Source of the DNA: DAMCAP01 sp032059445
Lineage (GTDB): Bacteria; Bacillota; Clostridia; Oscillospirales; Ruminococcaceae
NCBI GenBank assembly: GCA_032059445.1
Contig: DAMCAP010000002.1
Span: 1 to 64,000, forward strand
Direction: 5' to 3'
Length of the DNA: 64,000 nt
Shown: in pieces, positions 8,549-15,545 of the stretch
Position numbering within the stretch: the stretch's first letter is position 1
Layout of the letters: each line of letters starts with the position of its first letter
Notes under the pieces: generated by a model
Seen by the model: only the letters and a program-made list of their open reading frames with translations
Databases searched by the model: none
What the model was told of the DNA's origin: nothing
Program-made: the position numbers and the translations under genes

Positions 8549-8593
8549 CCCCGAAGTACGGCGCATCTGCCATACTTCGGGGTATTTCTTTTT
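8549..8593 (+). terminator. Bidirectional terminator between DRTGG gene and alarmone synthetase
   Basis: CCCCGAAGTA and GGC pair with GCC and TACTTCGGGG around a short loop. TATTTCTTTTTC follows on the plus strand and a TTTATTTA stretch on the minus strand. Confidence 0.85.
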
Positions 8594-8611
8594 CTTGTAT
8601 TAATATATAAC

Positions 8612-9289
8612 TTACTCTTCGCCTAGAGCATCTACCTGCTTTTTGATTAGCTGCATACGGTGATCGATCTCAGCAATCGACTGAGCACATTCGGTTAAAT
8701 CAGCCACGATATCAGCGGGAGCCTTTTTGCCTTTTTTGTAATAGAGGTCATGCTCCAGCGTTGCCCAGAAATCCATCGCTATCGTACGGATCTGCACCTC
8801 CACGTTGACCATCTCCATACGATCAGAGAGGAAGACTGGCACCGCCAAGATTAAATGATAGCTGCGATAGCCATTGGCCTTCGGGGATTTGATATAGTCC
8901 AGCTCCTTGATCAGCTCTACATCCCCTTGGGTCTTGAGCAGATCAGCAATCAGGTAGATATCCTCCAAAAAAGCACATACAATTCGGATGCCCGCAATAT
9001 CAAAGAGGTTTTCCCACATAGAGTCGATGCTTACCTCAAAGCCTTTGCGCTGTAGCTTGTCCACAATTTTACTGGGGGTTTTGATCCTCGAAGTAATGTG
9101 GGCAATGGGGTTGCGCTTATGGATCAGCATAAACTCGTCATTTAGTATATCTAGCTTGGTACAGACCGTCTTTAGCGCTGCCTGATAGAGGATCATAGAG
9201 CTTTTAAATCGTCCTACTTCCTTACCAAAGGCTCTGACAAGATAGCTGTGATCACTGGGCATCACAATAATTTGCTTTTTTGCTTCCAT
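8612..9289 (-). CDS. Small alarmone synthetase, GTP pyrophosphokinase (RelP/RelQ type)
   Basis: Transfers pyrophosphate from ATP to GDP/GTP to make (p)ppGpp in stress signalling. 225 residues, the length of single-domain synthetases that lack the hydrolase and TGS domains. The RelA/SpoT synthetase signature is clear: HITSRIKTPSKIVDKLQRKG, DIAGIRIVCAF, SPKANGYRSYH, then VEVQIRTIAMDFWATLEH. The helical C-terminal tail suits tetramer formation. The ATG at 9289 has AAAGGAG at good spacing; an upstream in-frame ATG does not. It stands alone. Confidence 0.93.
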   Translation of the reverse strand: MEAKKQIIVMPSDHSYLVRAFGKEVGRFKSSMILYQAALKTVCTKLDILNDEFMLIHKRNPIAHITSRIKTPSKIVDKLQRKGFEVSIDSMWENLFDIAGIRIVCAFLEDIYLIADLLKTQGDVELIKELDYIKSPKANGYRSYHLILAVPVFLSDRMEMVNVEVQIRTIAMDFWATLEHDLYYKKGKKAPADIVADLTECAQSIAEIDHRMQLIKKQVDALGEE

Positions 9290-9369
9290 AGCATCTCCTT
9301 TTATATGCAAAACTTTGCTACATACCTACTCCACATCCATTGCTTACGTCAGGTATGCAAAGAAATAAA

Positions 9370-10353
9370 TTATTCTGGGTAAAACTCTCCCCTCAGGGAG
9401 ATTTCGCCGCTGCCTAGCTCCTGTAGGCTGCCGTCAGCTAGGCGAATGATCAAAGCACCCTTTGGAGAGATTTCCACTGCACAACCGGTGCTCTGCTGCT
9501 GCCCAGAGATAATCTTTACCTCTTTGCCCAGCACGATCGAGCGGCTGCGGTATTCCTCCAAAAAGCCATTATCAGGTAAGCTATCTGCCAGAGCCTTCAG
9601 TTCCTTTGCAATCAAAGCGATCAGATGATCACGGCTGCTTTTGTGATCGGCAGGGCTATAAAGCGCCCCTGCTTTAGCTGCGATCTCTTGGGGGAACTCT
9701 GAAGCGGTATAGTTTATACCGATCCCTACCACTACGCTCTCTAGCATCCCGCTTTCAAGATCGGTGATCCCCTCAGTTAGGATTCCTCCGATCTTTCTGC
9801 CCTCGAGCAAGATATCATTGACCCACTTGATCTGGGTCTTTACCCCACAAAGGGTATCGATGCTACGGCAGACTGCAACCGAAGCAGCAGTGGTCACCAA
9901 TAAAGCGTCCTCTGCTTTTAGCTGCAGCTTTAGGGCTATGCTCATATAAATGCCGCTATCCTTGGGGGAGTAAAAGCTGCGCCCCATGCGCCCTCTGCCC
10001 TGACTTTGATGGTTGGCTACCACCAAGAGCGCAGGCTCCGCCCCTGCTGACAGCAGTCGCTTCGCTTCGTTGTTGGTGGAGGGCAAGCTGTCATACACCC
10101 GTACATCCTGCCAATCTTCCGCCCCCTCCAGCCTAGCCAAGATCCCCTCACGGGAGAGGATGTCATTTTGCGCGCCAAGGCAGTAGCCCTTGTTGGTTAC
10201 CCCCTCAATGTGATAGCCTTCCTTTTGCAGCTCCTTGACAGCCTTCCAGACCGAAGCTCTGGTCACACCGATTTGGGCAGCCAGTTCTTCTCCCGATAGC
10301 GCCCTACCTCTGTTTTGCTCCAAAAGGCTCAGCACCTTTTTCTTTGACGACAT
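9370..10353 (-). CDS. birA: Biotin operon repressor / biotin-protein ligase
   Basis: Activates biotin to biotinyl-AMP and ligates it to a lysine of acceptor proteins, while an N-terminal winged helix can repress biotin genes. 327 residues. The HTH domain is at about 1-65 (ALSGEELAAQIGVTRASVWK). The catalytic core has the biotin loop SQGRGRMGRSFYSP (about 117), KWVNDILLEGRKIGGILTE (about 180) and VVGIGINY, with an SH3-like C-terminal domain. The acceptor could be the biotinylated subunit of the sodium-pumping decarboxylase whose beta subunit ends at the right edge of the window; this is inference. AGGAGGGG precedes the ATG at 10353. Confidence 0.95.
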   Translation of the reverse strand: MSSKKKVLSLLEQNRGRALSGEELAAQIGVTRASVWKAVKELQKEGYHIEGVTNKGYCLGAQNDILSREGILARLEGAEDWQDVRVYDSLPSTNNEAKRLLSAGAEPALLVVANHQSQGRGRMGRSFYSPKDSGIYMSIALKLQLKAEDALLVTTAASVAVCRSIDTLCGVKTQIKWVNDILLEGRKIGGILTEGITDLESGMLESVVVGIGINYTASEFPQEIAAKAGALYSPADHKSSRDHLIALIAKELKALADSLPDNGFLEEYRSRSIVLGKEVKIISGQQQSTGCAVEISPKGALIIRLADGSLQELGSGEISLRGEFYPE

Positions 10354-10381
10354 AGCCCCTCCTGATCTCACGCCTGTTCCC

Positions 10382-10999
10382 TCAGCCCATCACCACATCG
10401 ATGCTCCGATAGCGTTGATTGAGGTGGCTGCGCTGGATGTTATCATTAATCGTCTTGCTGATATACTCGGTAAAGTGCGCGATCAGCTCTTGATCCTCCC
10501 GCGTGCGCAGCACATCAAAGCAGCGCCTCGCACGTGTAAGCTCCTCTAGCCGATTGCCGGCGGCCTGCATCGAAATTCCACACAGCCTGCTGATCTCTCT
10601 GGCACTTGTCACCGAGCAGAAATGCAACACCGGCAACGGTGCCAACAGCTGAGCAGTCAGAGCGTCGGCTTCTCGTTCATTTTTGATAGAAAGAGAAGCA
10701 CCGCTGTGCTCTGGGCTCAAATGCCCCAGTAAAATATGGCATAGCTCATGAGTGATCGTCCACCTTTGCCGCTCTACGCTACTGATTTCTTGATTATAGG
10801 CGATGATATACTTGCTACCGCTTGCCACTGTAAAGCCGTCTTTATGATAGCGCTGCTCCAAGCTTTGCTGGTTGGTACCAAAGCGGCTGCTAAAGCTCTC
10901 GTAGGTAATCACCCTTACATTCATCTGTCTGGCAACTGCCATCGGGTTAAATGGCAGCTCTTGTATTTGATACTTCTGTAAAATACGCAGTGCTGTCAC
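10382..10999 (-). CDS. ImmA/IrrE-type zinc metallopeptidase
   Basis: A 205-residue protein of the ImmA/IrrE family (COG2856). The zinc-protease motif HELCHILLGH (about 84) is intact, and the downstream NEREADALTAQLLAP supplies the third ligand glutamate. Known members cleave an XRE repressor, as ImmA does to ImmR in ICEBs1. The gene lies 26 bp downstream of an XRE repressor gene in the same operon, the classic pairing. The C-terminal 70 residues contain a helix-turn-helix-like stretch (REISRLCGISMQAAGNRLEEL), more than the minimal domain. It probably relieves repression of the divergent small genes. Confidence 0.88.
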   Translation of the reverse strand: MTALRILQKYQIQELPFNPMAVARQMNVRVITYESFSSRFGTNQQSLEQRYHKDGFTVASGSKYIIAYNQEISSVERQRWTITHELCHILLGHLSPEHSGASLSIKNEREADALTAQLLAPLPVLHFCSVTSAREISRLCGISMQAAGNRLEELTRARRCFDVLRTREDQELIAHFTEYISKTINDNIQRSHLNQRYRSIDVVMG

Positions 11000-11025
11000 A
11001 ACTAAAACTCCTTATTAGGAGGCGG

Positions 11026-11490
11026 TTATTTCTCCTCGCCCTTCCATTCGTCGTCTTCCAGATCATCAAAGTCACAGGCTACCTTAGGCTCAAATACCGA
11101 TACCTTACCATCTCCGCGGGCTACCGCCAGCAGGGTGCTCCCTGTCATGCTCTCCTCCAGATCAATAAGCCCGCCGACTAGGTCACTAACAATGTTGCGT
11201 GACTGCATCGAGAGCTTACGATAAACTGTCAAAAGCTCTTTTTCTTCACGGGTGACCTCTGCTGGGGCTTCCTTATAATCAAATTCCAGCAGCACGTCAT
11301 CCACACCATACAGCATACACAAAGACAGCAGGGTGTCTACGTCGGGCTGGCTTTTCGCACTTTCCCAGGAGGCAACGGTCGTATGCGCCTTGCCGGTTAT
11401 GCGCCCGATATCCTTTTGGGTATATCCGTTTTTTTCTCTTAAAGCCCTTAATTTATTGGCGATATGCACTTTTGCAGAGTAAGCGTCCAT
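11026..11490 (-). CDS. XRE-family repressor, ImmR-like
   Basis: A 154-residue DNA-binding protein with an N-terminal Cro/CI helix-turn-helix (KLRALREKNGYTQKDIGRITG, then TVASWESAKSQPDVDTL). The middle helical segment (EEKELLTVYRKLSMQSRNIV) is typical of phage and ICE repressors that are cleaved by an ImmA-type partner, and the acidic tail is DFDDLEDDEWKGEE. The start at 11490 has AGAGGTG upstream. It is transcribed away from, and likely represses, the operator-bearing promoter at 11636-11664. Confidence 0.88.
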   Translation of the reverse strand: MDAYSAKVHIANKLRALREKNGYTQKDIGRITGKAHTTVASWESAKSQPDVDTLLSLCMLYGVDDVLLEFDYKEAPAEVTREEKELLTVYRKLSMQSRNIVSDLVGGLIDLEESMTGSTLLAVARGDGKVSVFEPKVACDFDDLEDDEWKGEEK

Positions 11491-11635
11491 AATGCACCTC
11501 TTTATCAAATATTCCATACAAACTACATAAAAGAACTGCTCCCATAGTATACAGCAAGATCAGTTTCTTAATGCAATCGTAGCAGTTTTTCGTGTTATTT
11601 GCAATACCATTATGAAATTTTCTCATTTCGGGGGC

Positions 11636-11693
11636 TTGACATACGAATAATTCGGTATTATAATGATTCTAAATATAAAATATTCGTAAGGAG
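11636..11693 (+). promoter_or_regulatory. Consensus promoter with repressor half-sites
   Basis: TTGACA (11636-11641), 17 nt, TATAAT (11659-11664) is a perfect sigma-A promoter. The spacer holds the palindrome CGAATAATTCG (11644-11654). The half-site TACGAATA (11642) recurs inverted as TATTCGTA (11681-11688) just before AAGGAG. Sites in the spacer and over the ribosome binding region fit tight repression by the neighbouring XRE protein. Confidence 0.8.
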
Positions 11694-11702
11694 TTGATGG
11701 AT

Positions 11703-11891
11703 ATGATCATACAGGCATCTCTTGAGCCAAGCTCTCAAAACCTATACAGGGTGCATATCTGCGGTCTGTGTCATTTTGAAATCTATGCCGGTGAAGACTG
11801 CTACGATACTCCTCTGGGCTATATCTGCCGGGAGTGTTTAAGCACATACCTGCTATCCATCAAGGAGGTGGCACAGCTTGCAGAGCATTAA
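11703..11891 (+). CDS. Small zinc-finger-like protein
   Basis: A 62-residue protein with four cysteines in a treble-clef-like spacing (CGLCHFEIYAGEDCY, then ICRECL), suggesting one zinc ion. The family is not named here; such proteins occur in phage-derived regions of Clostridia. AAGGAG ends 9 nt before the ATG at 11703, better than the ATG at 11697. It is the first gene behind the repressed promoter and overlaps the next gene by 14 bp, whose ribosome binding site it contains. Confidence 0.7.
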   Translation: MIIQASLEPSSQNLYRVHICGLCHFEIYAGEDCYDTPLGYICRECLSTYLLSIKEVAQLAEH

Positions 11892-12228
11892 AACACGCCG
11901 CCAATTGACTCAAGCTTTAAAAATGGAGCTAATTTATATCTGCAAAGGGCACAAGGAGCGCAAGGCCTCTGTAAGGTATCTACTGAATGCTCTTGAAGAG
12001 CAAGATACAAGAAATCCAGCTGCCTACTCCAATCCCGAGCTAAAGAAGGTACTGGCCGTAGAGCAAGCACTTGCCCATACTGAGCACTCCCTGCGTAGCC
12101 CCCTCTGGCAAAACATCACCGAGCGTACTCCCTATGAGTTGCTGGTAGTGCCAATCGGTCGGCAAGGCTTTTATCGAGAACGGACGAACTTCTTAAAGAG
12201 AATTGCCGCCGCTTTGCGGTACATTTAG
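11878..12228 (+). CDS. Phage ArpU/RinA-like regulatory protein, tentative
   Basis: A 116-residue basic helical protein. The C-terminal segment VVPIGRQGFYRERTNFLKRIA resembles the sigma-region-4-like end of phage ArpU/RinA/DUF1492 regulators, which activate late phage genes. The N-terminal part (YICKGHKERKASVRYLLNALEEQ) also fits that family, though it is weak evidence without a profile search. It starts with TTG at 11878, preceded by AAGGAGGTGG inside the upstream gene, and overlaps that gene by 14 bp. A terminator follows at once, and no other phage genes are present. Confidence 0.55.
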   Translation: MQSIKTRRQLTQALKMELIYICKGHKERKASVRYLLNALEEQDTRNPAAYSNPELKKVLAVEQALAHTEHSLRSPLWQNITERTPYELLVVPIGRQGFYRERTNFLKRIAAALRYI

Positions 12229-12248
12229 CTTAGGCTGGCAGTAAAACA

Positions 12249-12277
12249 AAAAAGCATCATCTAACGATGATGCTTTT
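12249..12277 (+). terminator. Bidirectional terminator
   Basis: AAAAGCATCATC and GATGATGCTTTT form a perfect 12-bp stem with a TAAC loop, serving the convergent small phage-like operon and folT. Confidence 0.88.
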
Positions 12278-12282
12278 GGTCT

Positions 12283-12831
12283 TTATGCTTTCATGTGCTT
12301 ATCGCGAAATACCTCTACCCACTTGGCTACGGCATAAAGCAATGCGATCTCTACTGGGAGCATGAGCGCGTTTTTAACCAGTCTGGCTGATACCATCACC
12401 CAGAAAGCCTTGCCATACATGATAGAAAGCCACAAGGGGTTAAAAAACAAATTGATCACCAATACCACCGTAATACGGGCGGCAGCTACACGCAGTAGGG
12501 TAATTTTGTGCTTGTACAAAAATAAGCCATACAAAAAGCCTGCCAAAAACTCATTAAAGGTAAACCCGATAAAGAATGGGCCGTTGGGTTTGAGCATGTA
12601 CTTAATGAGATCAGCAATTACACCCGACATACCTGCAAGCACAGGGCCGTAGAGCATACCGCAGACTCCTACAGTAAAGAAGGATAATCCGATGGTAAGA
12701 AACGGGGTAAGCTTAATGGTGGTAACCTGGTTGACAATTACATTGAGAGCCAGTAGCATGGATGTGCCTGTAAGGGAGGAAACTCTTTTAAATTCCTTGC
12801 AGGCGAGGCGCATTTTCTCCGTAAATTTCAT
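12283..12831 (-). CDS. folT: Folate ECF transporter substrate-binding component
   Basis: S-component of an energy-coupling factor transporter that captures folates at the membrane and uses a shared EcfAA'T module located elsewhere. 182 residues with about six hydrophobic segments and the ECF S-component features: a charged N-terminal helix, GVCGMLYGPVLAGMSGVIADLIKY, and PNGPFFIGFTFNEFLAG, characteristic of FolT. Folate specificity is supported independently by the THF riboswitch in its leader. The start has only AAAGG 12 nt upstream, weaker than most genes here, consistent with translation being controlled by the leader. Confidence 0.9.
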   Translation of the reverse strand: MKFTEKMRLACKEFKRVSSLTGTSMLLALNVIVNQVTTIKLTPFLTIGLSFFTVGVCGMLYGPVLAGMSGVIADLIKYMLKPNGPFFIGFTFNEFLAGFLYGLFLYKHKITLLRVAAARITVVLVINLFFNPLWLSIMYGKAFWVMVSARLVKNALMLPVEIALLYAVAKWVEVFRDKHMKA

Positions 12832-12858
12832 AGCAGTAAACCTTTCTTTATGTATACT

Positions 12859-12934
12859 TATCCCGAAGAGCCTGTTGATACTCTAGCGCACCCACGACGG
12901 GTATGCCAAGATCACAAGCAGACTCTTAAGGATA
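12859..12934 (-). ncRNA. Long imperfect stem in the folT leader (expression platform or separate element)
   Basis: Between the riboswitch and folT the minus-strand RNA can form a stem in which TATCC and AAGAGTCTG pair with CAGGCTCTT and GGATA (14 pairs, one 2x2 internal loop). Inside it are TGAT/ATCA and an ACCC-GTCGT-GGGT hairpin. It ends about 28 nt before the start codon. There is no U-tract, so it is not a standard terminator. Confidence 0.5.
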
Positions 12935-12980
12935 GCTCCTTATGTATTGCTACATAAAGATGGCTTCTGCTGTCTTGTAT

Positions 12981-13077
12981 GTAGCAGCGGAATGGAAATC
13001 TGTATCGCAATTTCTTTTCGTCCACCAGACTATTCCCCATCCAGCGGCACTTAACGCACAGATACTTACTCTGCTAT
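12981..13077 (-). promoter_or_regulatory. Tetrahydrofolate (THF) riboswitch upstream of folT
   Basis: Read on the minus strand, P1 is TAGCAG/CTGCTA and P2 pairs ATCTGT with ACAGAT. The characteristic GCGTTAAGTG segment is followed by GGATGGGGAATAGTC in the P3 loop, closed by CCGCT/GGTGG. This follows the THF (folT) aptamer as I remember it from Eubacterium siraeum, and folT is the classic target. The P1 3' strand GCTACATA can instead pair perfectly with TATGTAGC 22 nt downstream (12949-12956), giving an 8-bp anti-P1 switch. Confidence 0.72.
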
Positions 13078-13193
13078 AGCACCGGGCCAAGGGTTGCACG
13101 AAGCCCGGAGCATATATTCAGTTTTGTGTTTGCCAGTGCAGATTGATTCTGCTGTAGCCTTGGGGCAAGGGTTGCACGAGACCCACAGCTACG
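13057..13193 (-). repeat. Two-copy hairpin element overlapping the THF riboswitch 5' end
   Basis: Copies at about 13057-13117 and 13135-13193 are offset by 78 bp. Each has an invariant 13-14-nt loop (AAGGGTTGCACGA on the plus strand) closed by different but complementary stems: CCGGGC/GCCCGG in one, TGGG/CCCA plus GTAGC/GCTAC in the other. On the minus strand the similarity continues into the riboswitch P1-P2 strand, so the second copy looks like a partial duplication of the leader. Confidence 0.7.
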
Positions 13194-13204
13194 ATTTGCG
13201 TAGA

Positions 13205-14668
13205 TTAAAGCGATGACAAGCGCTCGATGGCGATCTTGATGCGGCGAAGGGTTTCTTCCTTACCTAGGATGGCAGCTACTTCGATAGCACCACCGGGGGT
13301 AAACTGCTTGCCGCTGGCGGCGATCCGCACCGGCCAGAGGATGTAACCGTTCTTGACACCCAGCTTCTCCACCAGAGCAAAGAGGGCAGCATGGATGCTG
13401 TCACAGTCAAAGCTCTCTAGAGCTTCCAGCACAGGCAGGGCTTCTTTTAGTACTTCGAGAGAGCTTTCCTTAGTGGTTTTCATCTTCTTTGATACAAAGA
13501 GCTCCAGATCGTAATCTGCCAGCGTATCGATGAAATCGAGCTGCTCTACGATATCTCCCAGCACCTCGCATCGTGCTTGCAGCACAGAAGCTACCAGGGT
13601 ATAGTCCACTGGGGTAGTGACACCCTTTTTGATCCAAGGGCTTGCCACCTGGGTAAATTCCTCTAGGCTCATTCGGCGGATATACTCTGCATTGATATAG
13701 TTGAGCTTTAGCTGGTCAAAGATTGCAGGGGATTTTGATACATCGTAGATGGAGAAGCTTGCTGCCATCTCCTCAAGGCTCATGATCTCCTCGTTATTCT
13801 TGGGGCTCCAGCCTAAAAGTGCGATATAGTTTAAAATTGCTTCCTTTAGATATCCCTTTGCCACCAGATCCTGATAAGACGCGTCGCCGTTTCGCTTACT
13901 CAGCTTGTTGGTAGCGTCCTTCATAACGGGTGGGCAGTGGAGGTACTTAGGGATCTCCCAGCCAAAAGCCTGATAAAGCAGGTTGTACTTTGGAGCGGAA
14001 GACAGGTACTCGGTGCCTCGGATGACGGTGGTAATGGCCATCAGATGGTCGTCCACTACGTTGGCAAAGTTGTAGGTAGGCATGCCGTCGGCTTTGACCA
14101 ATACCTGATCATCGAGGGTGGCACACTCTACGGTGATATCGTCGAAGTTTTCGTCGTGGAAGGTGACTGTGCCTGTATCGGGGATCCGCTGACGGATTAC
14201 ATAAGGCACTCCTGCTGCCAGCTTGGCATCAATCTCATCCTTGCTTAGGTGCAGGCAGTGGCGGTCGTATTTGGGCGCTGCACCGCTGGCCTTTTGCAGA
14301 GTTCTTGATTCCTCCAAGCGCTCTTTATCGCAGAAGCAGCGGTATGCATCTCCCTGCTCCAGCAACACCTTGGCATACTTGGCATAGATCTCCTTACGCT
14401 CACTCTGGATGTATGGACCGTATTCTCCGCCCATATCGGGGCCTTCGTCCCACACTAGCCCTGTTTCTTTTAAGGTATTGTAGATTACGTCCATAGCACC
14501 TTCTACAAAGCGCTCCTGATCGGTATCCTCTACACGCAGGATAAAGGTGCCCTTTTGCTGCCCCTTTGCGGCTAGGTAAGCATATAAAGCAGTCCGCAGA
14601 TTGCCGACATGCATATAGCCTGTAGGGCTGGGGGCAAATCTGGTCCTTGGATGATTATGGTCAATCAT
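13205..14668 (-). CDS. gltX: Glutamate--tRNA ligase
   Basis: Charges tRNA-Glu in the cytoplasm. 487 residues, normal length for bacterial class I GluRS. The HIGH-type motif is PSPTGYMHVGN (about 14-24), and the KMSKS equivalent is NKLSKRNG (about 255). The zinc-region cysteine is seen in CFCDKERLEE, and the C-terminal anticodon-binding helical domain ends KIAIERLSSL. GGAG lies 9 nt before the ATG and a consensus promoter lies about 70 bp upstream. No terminator with a U-tract is seen after the stop, so readthrough into the folT leader is possible. Confidence 0.96.
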   Translation of the reverse strand: MIDHNHPRTRFAPSPTGYMHVGNLRTALYAYLAAKGQQKGTFILRVEDTDQERFVEGAMDVIYNTLKETGLVWDEGPDMGGEYGPYIQSERKEIYAKYAKVLLEQGDAYRCFCDKERLEESRTLQKASGAAPKYDRHCLHLSKDEIDAKLAAGVPYVIRQRIPDTGTVTFHDENFDDITVECATLDDQVLVKADGMPTYNFANVVDDHLMAITTVIRGTEYLSSAPKYNLLYQAFGWEIPKYLHCPPVMKDATNKLSKRNGDASYQDLVAKGYLKEAILNYIALLGWSPKNNEEIMSLEEMAASFSIYDVSKSPAIFDQLKLNYINAEYIRRMSLEEFTQVASPWIKKGVTTPVDYTLVASVLQARCEVLGDIVEQLDFIDTLADYDLELFVSKKMKTTKESSLEVLKEALPVLEALESFDCDSIHAALFALVEKLGVKNGYILWPVRIAASGKQFTPGGAIEVAAILGKEETLRRIKIAIERLSSL

Positions 14669-14736
14669 GGTGTGTTACTCCATTTCATACAAAATACAAA
14701 AAAAGGGATAGTGCATTTCGCCCTCCCACTGTACCT

Positions 14737-14765
14737 ATTTTATGCGAATATACTCTGCTTGTCAA
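14737..14765 (-). promoter_or_regulatory. gltX promoter
   Basis: TTGACA, 17-nt spacer, TAAAAT on the minus strand, about 70 nt before the gltX start. Near-perfect sigma-A match. Confidence 0.8.
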
Positions 14766-14883
14766 GAAATATCTGCTACTTTGTTGACTTGTGATAAATA
14801 CAAAGTATTATATTTATGTTTTGCCCAATATCTCTGCTATAATAAACATAAAGCTAGAGGATCAAGACTATTTATTATATATC

Positions 14884-14935
14884 GCCTGTATTATCTGATC
14901 GGCTCACTCCTTGAGCTGCCGACCCCTGTACAGGC
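14884..14935 (+). promoter_or_regulatory. Structured leader before the membrane zinc-ribbon gene
   Basis: GCCTGTA pairs with TACAGGC, enclosing TCG/CGA and GCTCA/TGAGC stems with a CTCCT loop. The structure ends 65 nt before the start of the gene at 15001. No U-tract follows, so it is not a simple terminator. It does not match a riboswitch I know. Confidence 0.45.
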
Positions 14936-15000
14936 AAGTTCATTAAAAGAGCTTTGTCAAAAACGCCGCTTACATCATTTCTATATAGGAGGTATGCCAA

Positions 15001-15261
15001 ATGATCAAACGAAGCTATGCAAGGTTATGCATCCTGCTCATGTGTGGCGGGCTGCTTCTGATTTGGGTGCCGGTGCTGCTGGATGCACCCCGTATGCTTC
15101 TGCTGTATATCGGCTTTGGTATGATTGCCGCTGCGTTTGGGGTGAAGTATCTACTACTTCGCTGCCCCTACTGCGGCTGGGGTGGGGCAGTACCCCAATG
15201 GTCAAAAAGCGGTACCATCCACTGCCCCAAATGCGGCAAAGCAGCTACCTATGACCGCTAA
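15001..15261 (+). CDS. Small membrane protein with C-terminal zinc ribbon
   Basis: An 86-residue protein with two hydrophobic helices (about 8-26 and 32-50) followed at once by a zinc-ribbon of two CPxCG knuckles (CPYCGW and CPKCGK), likely on the cytoplasmic side. Function unknown. Similar TM-plus-rubredoxin-like-knuckle proteins are common orphans in Clostridia. AGGAGG lies 9 nt before the ATG. The gene is monocistronic, with a structured leader upstream and a terminator behind. Confidence 0.8.
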   Translation: MIKRSYARLCILLMCGGLLLIWVPVLLDAPRMLLLYIGFGMIAAAFGVKYLLLRCPYCGWGGAVPQWSKSGTIHCPKCGKAATYDR

Positions 15262-15314
15262 AATACTAAGTATATCGACCCACTGCTTCATACTTCTGTC
15301 CGTAGATCATTTAA

Positions 15315-15347
15315 GATGCTTACACTCTAGGGTGTGAGCATCTTTTT
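15315..15347 (+). terminator. Rho-independent terminator
   Basis: GATGCT-ACAC pairs with GTGT-AGCATC, followed by TTTTTT, about 55 bp after the membrane zinc-ribbon gene. Confidence 0.88.
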
Positions 15348-15545
15348 TGATCTCGGTTTTTGCCTAAAAGTATATGCATTGCTAAGATATTTTATACCGA
15401 TATTTTTTTACTGGCTGTAAAATCGACATTGTTTTTAGCTAGATAGCTGTAAAATAATCCCATAACGCTGCCCAAATGGGCAAAAATGGATATGAAACAG
15501 CTCGATGCTGAAATACCATAAAGATAAAGGAAGTGACGGCCCGAT

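Noticed and set aside
13071..13193. The two hairpins as a gltX terminator
   Set aside because: No U-tract follows either stem, and the loops are more conserved than the stems, which is not expected for terminators.
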